This document shows, piece after piece, positions 49,036-60,872 of a stretch of DNA of 64,000 bases. Position numbers and translations under genes: made by a program. The stretch covers positions 130,734,668 through 130,798,667 of the forward strand of contig NC_082594.1 of the NCBI RefSeq assembly GCF_030936135.1, written 5' to 3'. The first letter of the stretch is position 1. Each line of letters opens with the position of its first letter. The notes beneath the pieces are model-generated. The model ran no database searches. It saw only the letters and a program-made list of their open reading frames with translations, and was not told where the DNA came from. The DNA is from Gavia stellata. Taxonomy: Eukaryota; Chordata; Aves; Gaviiformes; Gaviidae.

Positions 49036-49952
49036 ACAGATATCATGATCCTGTGAGTTTTATTTAATTAGAAAATTATTCCACAAAATTAAAATTCCTT
49101 ACCTCCATCTTCTTTTTCTATCACTGTCTAAAATCACCTCCCTGTTGCCACCCGAGACTGACTTGGCAAGAATACCTTAAAGTGAAACTAGAAGTGGGAG
49201 ATCTCCATTGTGTTCCTTAGCAAGGGATGGCTCAAACAGTTATTTTTTCCAAGCTAAGGAACACAGGGTCTTCCCATCCCCACCCAGAATAAAACAGAAA
49301 AACCACAGACAAAGTGAGTTAGATGGACTGTAAAGCCTCTTGAGACAATTTACAGGTGGGACTCTATAACTTGCCAACCACAGCAAGTATAAAACACGTC
49401 CTCGACAAACACCACTGCTTCAGATAAAGGCAATACTTCATAATCCAAATCATCAGCTGTTGAGACTAAGCATCACTTTTGGTCACAGACTTAAAGAAAA
49501 ACAAACCCAAGAAGCCCTCAACTCTCCCCCATTTTCATTTAAATGAACACAGACACCAGCTAAGTAACCCACAGCTGCCTCCAACAGAAGTTTTGAACCT
49601 GAGCCTTGGAGAGCAAGACAGAAGAAAGGGTGTGCAAGTGTTATGGGCACCATTGGTTAAAGGCTCAAAGGCAGAGCTGCAGCCCCCAGCTAATATCACA
49701 GAGCAAGGAAATTGCAACTCGGAAGTACAGAGCACATGCATGCTGATTGAATACAGGCGAATACTATACCAAATAGAAATTATCACTTTTTTTTATAGAT
49801 ACAAATGGTAACTGCTGCAGTTGTAACTAAAGACAGCGATGACAGACCAACGGTCATGTAGGCAAGATGTGACTATAGCACTACAAAATAGGTGACTTTT
49901 TTAGTTTTATGCACTTTTCTGAGAGTTTCTTAAGTTCTGAAGTAGGTCAGGG

Positions 49953-50990
49953 TATTACAGAATCACAGAATGGCTGAGGTTGGAAGGGACCTCTGAAGGT
50001 CATCTGGTCCAACCTCCCCCTGCTCAAGCTGGGCCATCTAGAGCCAGTTGCCCAAGATCACATCCAGATGGCTTTTGAGTATCTCCAAGGATGGAGACTC
50101 CACAACCTCCCTGCGCAACTTGCTCCAGTGCTCGGTCACCCTCACAGTAAGAAAGTGTTTCCTGATGTTCAGATGGAGCCTCCTGCATTCCACTTTCTAC
50201 CTGTTGCCTCTGGTCCTGTCACTGGGCATCACTGAAAAAAGCTTGGCTCTGTCCTCTTTGCACCCTCCCTCAGGTGTTTATACACATTGATGAGATTCCC
50301 CCTGAGCCTTCTCTCCTCCAGGCTGAACAGTCCCAGCTCCCTCAGCCTCCGCTAAGATAAGAGATACCTCAGTATCTTAATCATCTTTCTGGCCCTTCAT
50401 TGGACTCTCTCCAGTATGTCCATGTCTCTTGTACTGGGGAGCCCAGAACTGGCCACAGGACTCTAGGTGTGGCCTCACCAGTGCCGAGCACAGAGGAAGG
50501 ATCACGTCCCTTGACCTGATGGCAATACTCTGTCTAATGCAGCCCAGGACATCATTCACCACCTTTGCCACAAGGGCACATTGTTGGCTCATGTTCAACT
50601 TGGTGTCCACCAGAACCCTCAGGTCCTTTTCTGCAAAGCATATATATTGGTGCATTGAGTTGTTCTTCCCCAGGTGAAGGACTTTGGCCTTGCCCTTGTT
50701 GAACTTCATGAGGTCCCTGTCAGCCCATTTCTCCAGCATGTTGAGGTCCCTCTGGATGGCAGCACGACCCTCTGGCCTATCAGCCACTCCTCCCAGTTTG
50801 GTGTCATCAGCAAACTTGCTGAGGGTATACTCTGTCCCTTCATCCAGATCATTAATGAAGATGTTGAGCAGGACTGGACCCAGCACTGACCCCTGGTGTA
50901 CACCGCTCATCCCTGGCCTCCGATTAGACTTTGCGTCACTGCTCACCACCCTCTGGGCCCAGCCTTTCCACCTGTTTTCAGCCTAACTCT
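49953..50990 (-). mobile_element. CR1 LINE, about 1.0 kb, 5'-truncated
   Basis: It starts on the + strand with AGAATCACAGAATGGCTGAG, the reverse complement of the CR1 3' end. An open frame at 50949-50377 (-) encodes the C-terminal half of the reverse transcriptase: [29 protein letters not shown] (catalytic DD retained) and SALVRPHLESCGQFWAPQYK. The 5' half is missing and the normal GVPQG reads GVHQG, so it cannot move on its own. Confidence 0.92.
50377..50949 (-). pseudogene. CR1 reverse transcriptase fragment
   Basis: An open frame of 190 codons covers RT motifs B to the thumb of CR1 ORF2. It keeps FADD, but the fingers and palm motif A are lost with the 5' truncation. It is a TE remnant, not a host gene. 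Confidence 0.85.
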
Positions 50991-53900
50991 CCTTACCTTG
51001 GGATGTAAGCTACACAGAGTTCTGAAAGGCAACCAACAGTTGAAAACTGATGTACCACAAAACGAAATTTTTTGCTTGTATTAATTACTTTATCGAATCT
51101 GAATGCTACCAGTCAATGAGTTACACTGCAACATAGGCTAAACTAGCTACCTAACTTTCCTTAGTTAACAAATTGCCCTTATAGCGATAATAGGAAAACC
51201 TCTAAGATGGTTACCCTTCCCTACTGTCCTACCTACTCCAAAATAATGCAGAGGTGTAGCTTCTCCTCCACTTCACCAGCACTCACACAGGAAGCCAGAC
51301 GAGAATATCACTTCAACTTAAAATTTACTCTGCAAAAGGATCGCAAAGACACCCCCCACTCCCAAACAAGTACACTGAAACAGCTTACATTGGTACAAGA
51401 GCGCTTGTCGCGGTGGCAGCGCTGGCTTAATGTTTGTGGAACTATGACCCAAGATGATGCCAAAACTAGTTAAACTTCTCCAATTACACAGGAAGTCTCA
51501 GAATTTACAACAAGCGAGAGACTTGCGTGAAGAATCAAGCATTTAGACTACACATATGTAATATTTAAACAGCATCTCTGAATATTATGGATCCTCCAAC
51601 AGTGAAAAAATGAAATGGTGTTCCTTCTCTCATTGCTGATTTGGAGTTGCTCGGTGTTGGGCTAGCACCATTTTATTATTGTCGTAAATCAGTAAGAAGA
51701 GCTGTAGTACAGAGCAAAAGGGAATTTCCATCCAACCTAACATTTGTGTTCAATTTCTAGCTAACAACTTCACCGATGCATGAAAACAAAGCAGAGTCCA
51801 ACTTCAAAGGTTGAAGGCTGGCATGAATTAAGTGTCTTTTAAGCCAACCACTCATTACAGACTACAGATGCAGGCAGACACCCCAAATGAGCAACATTAT
51901 TTTCACTTTAAACTTCAGTTACTTGAAGAAGAAACAAAAAACTTTAAAAAGTTAGGCTCTCCTCTTCCCGTAATACCTTTACACTGCTTTTAATAGTGTC
52001 AGCAGCCTAAAGAACAATGTTTTCGGTAATCTTCTCATGGCATTGCCCACCACCACACCAATGACTTTCAGATCACAAGATCCAAGAAACCTGCATTTAG
52101 ACCTAAAAGTTAATAAATCCACACTCTGATCATTCCACCCTCACTAGAGACGGACCACAAAGAACTCATTTTGCTGTCAGGGTACCGGCATGAATGAGAT
52201 GTGCTTTTAGATGGCATAGATCTCATTTCATAGTCTTCATCTCAGTCAGTTAACCTGACAGAAGTTCAGGTAACTGGATGAGAAAGGTACTTGTTAACAG
52301 GAAGCATGAAACATTTTCAACAGTCTGCTACTTTCTTCTTATCTGAATCACAATGGCACACAGCGTGGCTGATGTAAAAGATTGCTATCATATATCATGG
52401 TTGCAAAAGTAACTCATTCACCTTCAAAGACTAATGCCATAGCTTTTCGTACAGGAAACAAACTTAGTTTACACACAATCTGTCAATCCTGTGCACACAG
52501 CAGAATCACTTCCGTGCTGGCACAGAGCATGACAACAGTGCTACACTTGTGAGGTCAAACCAAAGTACACGCTGGACACATGATATGCACATGTAAAAGC
52601 TGGACTTGTATTTTAACCAGCAAGTTAGGTTAGCATTATATAAACTGGGCACTGCACACCATTTCTTAATCAGGGAGTAGTGACCTTTACATGTTTTACT
52701 GCAATCTGAACCAAAGAAAGCCCTACTGCTCACTCATTCAATCTGAGATGTTTTCACTCAACTTTCCAGAACGCACACAACTCACGTTATGATTGATACC
52801 CTTCAGAACAGGAAAACGTGTTCCTGAGGGACTTAACTTGAATAAAGGAGTCACAAACGTGACTGAGATGAAGAATGCTAGCATGGGAACTAAGGTATAA
52901 AGTGACCAGCAATACTAAGGGTGAGCGGTCCCTCAGGCTGGGGACAAGTATAACACTTCTTCAGAAGCCTGAGAATTACAACGAGACCCATTACGAAATG
53001 ATTAGGAACATTAAAGCTGTCAGATGCTATGCACGCACACGTTTTACATACCCATTTTCATTTAAACACCTGGTTTGTACACACAGCTAGGCACACATCT
53101 CCACTGGCATTTCGATAATCAGGGACAATATTCAATATTGTTATTTAACTGAAAACTGCTTCAGCTGAAACACTGTGCTGTGATACTCACTATCCTTCAA
53201 AGTGGCATAGACTTCACGACATTTTTCACGAGTTCTCACGATGCAAACCACTATGATTCATTGAGAATCCCTTCATATCAAATGCTACGCTACTTATACC
53301 TCCCTCCAGTCACGTGTCATTTACAAAGTTATTTTTAAGACCATCTTGGATCCAAAAACTTAGTACAAAAGCACAAGCACTACTGTACAAATATTAAACC
53401 GCTGAACGGTTCTTGTCCTGGCACGTCCCAGCTCTTGACTTCCCTATGCATTTTTTTCTTTCTTCCACCCTATATATTATCCAACTTCAACCCATATATT
53501 CTATTAATTCACATCTAAGCTGGATATGATTGGTTACAATGTCACACACCTTGTGCCAACACACTTTGCAAAGTAAAAGCATATTTGAACAGAGCGCTAT
53601 TCCAAATCCCATTGTTGCCTAATTTGTTATACTTCAACACCTGGAAGCCAGAGGTGTTCTTACAATTGCAGCATACAGGGCAGGGGGAAACGAACCCACA
53701 AAAAGTAGTTCTTTAATTCCTCCCTTTAAAAAAGTTGGAAGCATCCTCTACGTTCACCCAAGAAGAGACAAGGTGAAAAGCAGCTGGAGTAGCTCGGCCA
53801 GCGGCGTCAGCAGCACACGTTCACTGAATTTTTGCCTTCTTGTTCATAAGGTGTCTTTGGAATTTCAGACTAGGACTAAACTTCAGCTAGAAACCTACAG

Positions 53901-56053
53901 CCCGTGATGCATGTGGCCAGCACATATCACAGCGCCACTTGAGTGACAGTCACTTCACTCTGCTGCTGGTCAGCTCCTGGGAACACTACTTGGAAAACCA
54001 GGAATCAAAGCAGCAAAGGCACTATCAAGCACTTACATCCTAATTATCTCTTTGCAGCTGTCAGACTCCTTCAAGATCCACCACCATTTTTCATCTACTC
54101 TGTTCAAATCTTTCCATGTATTGATAACCTAAGGGAATAAGTAAGTCTCTAAGGGAGTCAGTAATATCCAAATACTTCCAAGTTTGCAACTGTTCTCATA
54201 TGGCTTCGCATACCCGATATGTTATTTTGAATACATGCATCTTAAAATCATGCTCACATGAGCATTTTCTTATTTCCCGTTCAGTGACAAACGTGTTTTC
54301 AGTTGTCAAATCTATTTCACCCCAGAATGTACCTATGGATCATTATCGTGGCACTAACTGAAAGTCAGAATTAAAAATTCTAAGCCCTTATAATAATAAC
54401 CATTTCCCCCTAGAAATTTTCTTCCTTCCGATTTGACCGATTACTGCACACAATTGAGAAGTGACAAACAACACCCTGCAGTTTGTTAAAGTGCTATGTA
54501 ATGTAATCATGTAATTAAGATTGTCCCAATGCCTTCTATATGAAAAAGCAAAGTTAAAATCACACTTCAAACCAAGCTATTACATTACCTGACTTCTGAA
54601 TGCCTTCATTAAGTTATCTTTGCTTAAAGTATTTAATAATCATATGTCTGGGTGGAGTCTAATAGAATGCCAAGCTATTACACGAAAAGTAAAAATAAAG
54701 ACGTGTGATTTTCTATGTACTTATGGCCAGTGACTCAACACATCACTATTCCCTTCTTCTTCGCTTTACTTCCACCTTTTCCCTACAAACTTCCCTGGAC
54801 AAACGGCATCATGTGCTACGGCTGTATTCAGAGACGTGTATGCTGATGGACTCAGGTCTGTCACAAGGAGCTAGATTCTAGGTGCCCTGCCCTTACTGTG
54901 AGCAATAATTGTGTTCTTCTGCATTTGTCAGATGTTGATTTCCATGAAACTAAATACTTCAATCTCCTTAAGACCTCTGTCACTGGCAAATTCGTCTGAA
55001 ATTGGCTGGAGAGCTAAAGTTACTAGCTGGAGAAAGAATAGCCGGAGCGTGTCTGTAAGCCGCCTTTCCTTAGGAGACCAGGCTGAAAACACACCCAACA
55101 GGAAAAGTTAATTTCCAGGGACCGAATTCTAACTAAAAAAGCTGGACTTCTACCCCGTAGTCTGAAGCTGACTAGCTTCCAGGTTGAGATGTCAGGCAAC
55201 AAGCGCACACAGAGATGATGCACAGCACATTCGCTGTCCTGGAATACGCTGAGAAGATGTTATGGTTGAGAAAGTGTCCGTGCATGGCTCCCTCCAAAGC
55301 TGACTTTCTGAACAGCGATTTATGGTCAATTGTCTCGGACCATCGCGATTTCAAAACGATAAAAACACCCGTCTCCAAAACGCAGGTGCCGTCGTCTTTA
55401 CCCCTTTCCCCGATGACACGCACCAGCACTCGGAGACCTTACCCACGCGGGGCGGGGAGGCGGCCAACCCTCACCACCCGAGCAACAAAACTTCTCCGGG
55501 GCAAAAGCCCGGCCGCCGCCAGCACCCGAGGGGCAGCAAGCAGCCGCACCACAAAGGGCCGCCCGCACCCCCCAGCCGCGTCCCGGCGGGGGGCTGCACC
55601 GCCCCGGCCTGTTCCGGCCCCGCAGCCCCCCCACCAGGCCATGCCCGAGCCACCCCCCCCCCCTCCGGGCAGGCCGGGCCGGGCCGGGCGCACCTGGGCA
55701 CGGCGAGCGGCGCGGGCAGACAAAGGGGCGCCGGCCGACCCCACGACGGAGCCGCCGCCGGCGTCCCGTGGCGAGAAGGGCGGCGAGCGGCCCCCGGCCC
55801 AGCCCGGCGCCCCGACCGGCGGGCGAGGAGGCCCGAGGCGGCTCCCGGGGGTGGCGGGGAAGGGCCCACGGCCCCGCCGTCGCCGCGGCGACAGGGCCGA
55901 AGCCCCGCGTGCGCGGGGAGCGCGCCCTTTGCCAACCGCCTCCTCACGGCAACGGTCGCCGCGGGGGAGGGGAGGGAGGGGCGGGCCGCGGCCAGCGGCA
56001 GCCCCGGCGCGCGCCCCCTCAGCCCCGGCACCGCGGCCGCTCCCCGGCCCGCC

Positions 56054-56083
56054 CCTCCTCCTCCTCCTCCTCCTCCTCCTCCT
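56054..56083. repeat. (CCT)n microsatellite in CpG island
   Basis: About ten CCT/CTC units. It lies just inside the putative USF3 first intron. Confidence 0.9.
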
Positions 56084-56156
56084 TCCCCCCCGCTCACCAG
56101 GCTCCGCTCTGAGCGCAGGCAGCGGGCCCACCCCCGCGGCAGCGCCCGGCACTCAC

Positions 56157-56250
56157 AGGGGGGCTGGGCGGGCTGAGCAGCGGCAGCCCCACCGCGGGGA
56201 CCATCCTCCGAGCGGACACCCCGTGTCAGCGCGCTGCCACTGCCTCCACT
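56157..56250 (-). other. USF3: Putative USF3 first exon
   Basis: On the - strand a strong donor CCCT|GTGAGT ends at 56157 and a second, CTG|GTGAGC, at 56098. The upstream limit is estimated from CCAAT boxes starting at 56305. An ATG with good context (AGGATGG) lies at 56204-56202. No transcript evidence; placement is inferred from the CpG island and donors. Confidence 0.45.
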
Positions 56251-56304
56251 CCAATCCCCTCCCGCGCAGCCGACCCTGCTGCTCACACGCGCGGCCCAGA
56301 GCAG

Positions 56305-56537
56305 CCAATCCGAGCGCACGGGTTGAGCCGTCGAGGCCAATCAAGAAGGCCGCGACGGGGAAGGCGTTGCTCGCCGCAACTGGGCGGGGCGGGGGCGGCA
56401 CGGGCCAATCGGCACCACAAACATTGGCGGGGTGGCCCAATCGAAGGCCAGAGAGGTTGAGACTGGCGTGCGAGCCGTCAACAAGTTAAGGTGGCCGAAA
56501 CAGGAACTGCCGGAGACCGGCACTTCAGCCGACCAAT
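56305..56537. promoter_or_regulatory. Cluster of six CCAAT/ATTGG boxes (USF3 promoter)
   Basis: CCAAT occurs at 56305, 56337, 56405, 56437 and 56533, and ATTGG at 56423. Two pairs are spaced exactly 32 bases. NF-Y is the usual binder of such boxes, and clusters mark TATA-less or divergent promoters. Confidence 0.7.
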
Positions 56538-56614
56538 GAGAAGAGCGGGAAGGGGAGCCCGGAGGGGCGAGAGGCGGGCGGAAGCTTTTAAAGGGGAAGC
56601 GGCCGCGTTGGTGC

Positions 56615-56878
56615 TCCGCGTTACCTCAGCGCCGGTTTAAACCGCCTCTTCCCCGCCCGGGTAGAAGCCGCCCGCCCGCCCCCGCCTCGGGGCCCCCCTC
56701 GCTCGTTCCTACCTCGGGGCCGCCGCCCGACCCGCCGGTGGAAGCACCGCGTCTGCCGGGGGCCTCCCGCCCGCTGCCAGCGGCGGGGCTGGAAGGGGAA
56801 CGGCTGCGGCCGCGGGTCGGCCCTGGGCAGCCGGGAACCCTCCGTGACGGAAGGTGCGGGACCCTCCGGAGCTGCCAG
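56615..56878 (+). ncRNA. Possible divergent transcript, first exon
   Basis: On the + strand TTTAAA at 56587-56592 lies about 30 bases upstream of this segment. The segment ends in a good donor, CCAG|GTAAAA, at 56878. There is no convincing coding frame. This is a candidate promoter-divergent noncoding RNA, inferred only. Confidence 0.25.
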
Positions 56879-56879
56879 G

Positions 56880-59030
56880 TAAAAAAAAAAACAAAAAATA
56901 ACCCCGTATATAATTTTTTTTTTAAGATATAAAAACTTTTTCTGTCAGCATTTACAAAGAAAACTCCACGAAGCGGCCGTGGGTAAAGGCTGAGGGGTGA
57001 ATTCAGCCGCTCCGGTGGCGGGAGCCGTCCCGAGGAAGCGGATCTCCGCGTTAGCTGGATCGAGCGCATCGGTAACGACATTTATGCACTGGAACACGGC
57101 CCTGCTGCCCTGCCGTCAACCTTCTGGAAAGGAATTGAGATTAAAAAAGCAAAAAAGGCACCGGCTGTTTGTTAGGAGCCCAACCAACTCCTGTGATTGT
57201 TCTTTCTTTGCTATTGTTCATTCTTTAACAGAATCAGATGTTTCAATACGAGCTTTATGACACGCTGTGCTTGTATTTAGTTATATTTAATAACATTTAG
57301 TAAATTTATTTATATTTAGTAACACCCTTCATCCGTCCTCCTCAGGAATTAAACAAGCGCTTAGGAAAAGTGTTGTTTCTTCCACTAAATTAGAGACCCC
57401 GAGTCGTTAACAGCTCCCTGCTACCCAAGTTCGTATTTCCCGCGAACACCTCTCTAATTCAATGGCTACTCACAATAAGGCAGCCTCCTATTTCCAGCCT
57501 CAGTGGTTTCCTTCCACAGGTGTTCTGCAACAGTTACTTTCTGGAACTCTTTTCAAAATGTATTTTACAAGTCTTTCCAAAATATATTTTACAAGTACTC
57601 CAGATCTCTGCTCACCTGTAAGTGATACTAGAGGTGCAAAGGCTCGCCTCTCTCAGACAACCTAAAGAGGCAGAGCTGTGATGTTTAGGCTTTATAGAAA
57701 ACATAGGTGCCTTTTTCTCCAGAAAGCATCTTCTGTCCATATACCCTCCTAAAATAGTACATAATACAGAGCAGGGACAAGTTTCTGAAGCAGTGTCCCA
57801 GAACTTTTCTGCTGCTAAAATGAGTCATAGTAGCAATTAGATGTAAAAAAACCCAAACCCCAAAACATTTCATTTTGAATTCCTGCTGCTTGCAAAATGA
57901 TCTTGCAGCTGACATTAAGTGGAAGATCCATTTGCCAGCTGTGAAGAAATTTAGAATTTCTCTGCAAAACCAGCTAGGGCCTTAAAGTGGCTGTAAATAG
58001 CAACTGCGCAATGGAAAGTATAAACGTAAATGTTTCAATTTTCGTATTTTTAAATTCTGATGTGACACAACCAAACCAGAGGACAAATCAAATCTGAAAT
58101 ACCTGTGCTCCATCAATTTACTCCAGTATAAACTGAGTTACTTTTTTTTTTTTCTTTTAAAGGGTAGTGTGCTTTTTCAGTGAAGATTTTCACTAAAAAG
58201 GCACCCCTGACCAAAGCAGCACATCCAAGTTTACCTTCTGTCACTCTATTGTGCCCTGGAGTGTTTGAGCTCATAAATCTTCACATTACCAGTACAGTGT
58301 TGAATATCTGACATACAGTAGCAAAAATCCCGCAGCAAGCAAAACTCCACTGGTGAAATCATATATAACAGGAAATTGTTGAACATCAGTAGCCTGCTTC
58401 TGGTAGGGAATATAGACTAGCAATTAGATGGCAAGACAGCTTAAAAAAAACCAACCCCAAACCAAACAGGTTTTGCACAAGTATTTGGAAAAGCTTTACA
58501 TTGACTAGATGAGATGATTTGCTGTTAGTGTGACATGTTAAAAGGAAGAGTTTCTGCAGCTTTATTTTAAATAGTCTTAACCAAGAACAACCTGAACGCA
58601 TTTTTTGGAATGAAGGCATAATACTTGGCTGTAGTGCAGGTTTGGATTCAGTAATTTAGTGAACAGTAATGGCCTAAGTCTGTATGGTGTGACACAGCAG
58701 CTGATGGAAAGGTGAGCAGAAGACATGTCAGCGCATCTTTCCCCAGGTGCTGGAGTTTCTTGGACTGTGGGTCATATACACGCAAGTGAGTGAAAGAGAA
58801 AGCTGGCAACTCACTTAGCAGCCTAGAGAGCCTGAGACGGTGTTGCCGCAAAGCCTTCAGGCAAAATGGTAGTAAAACTGAATGCTTTTACAGTACTAAG
58901 GCACTGCGGAGGAAGAAAGAAGGCAGGATAAGAGAGGGAATGGAAGGGGGAACCTTTCCGTCACCTAGTTTAACTGATGCCTCTTTAGGGGCAAGAGAAA
59001 AGGACATAAGGCAACAGTCAGCAACAATCT
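56880..59030. other. Region right of the CpG island
   Basis: AT-rich sequence with no exon or well-defined repeat recognised. Antisense TTTATT near 58561 is present but unassigned. Confidence 0.5.
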
Positions 59031-59915
59031 CATGTCCCATACAAAGCATCTGGACTAGATGGGTTGAATAGATTTGGAGAACCCCTATGGGAAGAAAAGT
59101 AATATTGCAAGAAACAGATTACAACACTCAGCTGACAGATGGGTTTAGTAGATATTCAAGAGGACTTCAAATAAAAGATCCCTGTCCAAAAGCTCTTAAG
59201 TAACCTAAGCTACTACAGGATCAGAGGGTGGTATCCTCACAGGGATAGAGAACTGATTAAAAGACAGAAATCACAGGATGTGGAATAAAAGATCAGTTTT
59301 CACACTAGTGGGAGGTCAACAGTGGAGTCAAAGATCTGTGCTGGGGTCTATACTCCTCAACAGTATTTCAAAAAAGGAAATAGTGAGGTGAAGATTTGCT
59401 GGAGGTTAGTCAAGGTAATAAAGAATGACAGGTGAACCTTCTGATGTTGAGTGACTGGGCACTGTAACAGCAAATTACATCCAGCACAGGTAAATAGGGT
59501 GATGTACGCACTGGGGAAAAAAAACAACAATCCCAGTTTTCCATGTGAAGTGAATGACTTACAATGCCAGGATCTAGTGAGTGGCAAGTTAACTGTTCTT
59601 TAAATAATCATCTCAGTAACAAAAAAAGCAAACTTGTAACTAAAAGGTAACAGCACACCATCAGTTATTACACAGACCCCGTAAATACCCAAGTTTTGAA
59701 TACAGTGAGGGGAATGGAACTGCCTGTAGAACCAGCAAAGCTTTGGGAAAGGCCAACACAAACACTCAGGGGTATCCACTAGTGTCCCTGTAAAGGAGTA
59801 ACTGAATTCTCTAAAACCGTACAGGCTGTTAGAGAAGTGACTGGGATGAGGGTGGAGAAGGAAAGAAACATGACAGCAATCAATAAAAGTGAGTAGTTTG
59901 AAGAACAGCTGCAGC
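59030..59915 (+). mobile_element. Ancient, highly diverged CR1/L3-type LINE fragment
   Basis: Ordered blocks follow CR1 ORF2 of older reptile-type families: CCAAAAGCTCTTAAGTAACCT, GAACTGATTAAAAGACAGAA, GATCAGTTTTCACACTAGTG, GGTCAACAGTGGAGTCAAAG, GGAAATAGTGAGGTGAAGAT, TTGAGTGACTGGGCA and, later, ATCAATAAAAGTGAGTAGT. The frame is destroyed by many indels and stops. The match is from memory of the family's layout, not an alignment. Confidence 0.7.
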
Positions 59916-60872
59916 AAAATTTTTCCAGCTTCTGCAGCTGCTGGTGAGGCCAGAGCAATGAAGGCTGCACTCCTGAGAGCAGCTCATCTCCAGCTGTGCC
60001 TTCCAGGCCCTCCAGCTGTGGTCAGGGAAAACAGCTGGTAGCAGAGCTCAAGACCAGTCAAGTTTCAGAGTCTGAGCTTTGCTTTCGCATGCTATCCTTA
60101 GGAGTGCAGTGACTCCATCTACTGATAAAGCAGTTTTCAGAGGAACTTAGATAAGCAGAGAGAATATTTATATGAACAGAATATAGGATATGCTATAGAA
60201 TATTTGGGGTAACATTTTCCCCAGAAACTGTACCACAGTGCAACTTTATCACTTCATAAATGGCACTTAAAAGCAGGAGAGGAGTAGAAAGAAACTAAGG
60301 AGAAAAAAGGGCTTTAACAGAAGAGATTGGAATAGTTAAGTAAAACTCATCTCTCTTCTTAAGTACCTTTCTGAGAAAAGTCAGTATGGAAGAGTACTCA
60401 CTACGTCTTAAGACCAGTTACTTTTACAGGTACAGTCTGTAGGTTTTCAAAGATTGTTGTCAAGATTTGCAATAGCTAGCAATTAATTTGAATACTGTAA
60501 AATATTTAACCTATAAAGCCCAAAACACAGGGTTCTTGATGCCTGGTCTGTTTGTTTCAAGACTGCTCACTAGTCAATGCAAAAATATTCCAGGACAGTT
60601 CCTCTTCCTCTCCTCCCCCCACACCACAAGGATTTCTGAGAAAAGGCTCTAACTTCAGAGAAAACAAACAAACAGAGCCCCCTCTCCTCAGTTGTCAGAC
60701 ATCCATGGCATTCATCACAGCAGCCCAACTCACAATTCATGTTAGAAATCTTCTGAGTTACACAGTTTATGAAGCATCTGAGGAATTCTGTATCTGATTT
60801 CAGAGGGAAACAGCTGGACTGCAAAAAAACGCACGTGACAAGTCGTAAATGACATAACTCAAATAGTGCACG

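Larger units (their letters stand above)
38404..56156 (-). other. USF3: USF3 long first intron (inferred)
   Basis: This is the inferred interval between the CpG-island first exon and the start-codon exon. It contains two CR1 fragments, an LTR-like element, an A20 run and a CRE-centred palindrome. Further noncoding 5' exons are possible but cannot be recognised without transcripts. Stretches at 39-43.5, 46.6-49.9 and 51-55 kb show nothing I can name. Confidence 0.55.
55430..56880. promoter_or_regulatory. CpG island spanning USF3 promoter and first exon
   Basis: GC content and CpG density rise sharply here against the AT-rich flanks. It contains Sp1-like GGGCGGGGCGGGGGCGG (56383-56399), a CCAAT cluster and (CCT)n. 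Long open frames on both strands (up to 424 codons) come from the lack of AT-rich stops and are not counted as genes. Confidence 0.9.

Noticed and set aside
55215-56489. Long + strand open frame (424 codons) in the CpG island, with overlapping - strand frames of 289 and 237 codons
   Set aside because: Extreme Pro/Arg/Gly/Ala composition, overlap on all strands and no domain. GC-rich sequence lacks stop codons by chance. It also overlaps promoter elements.
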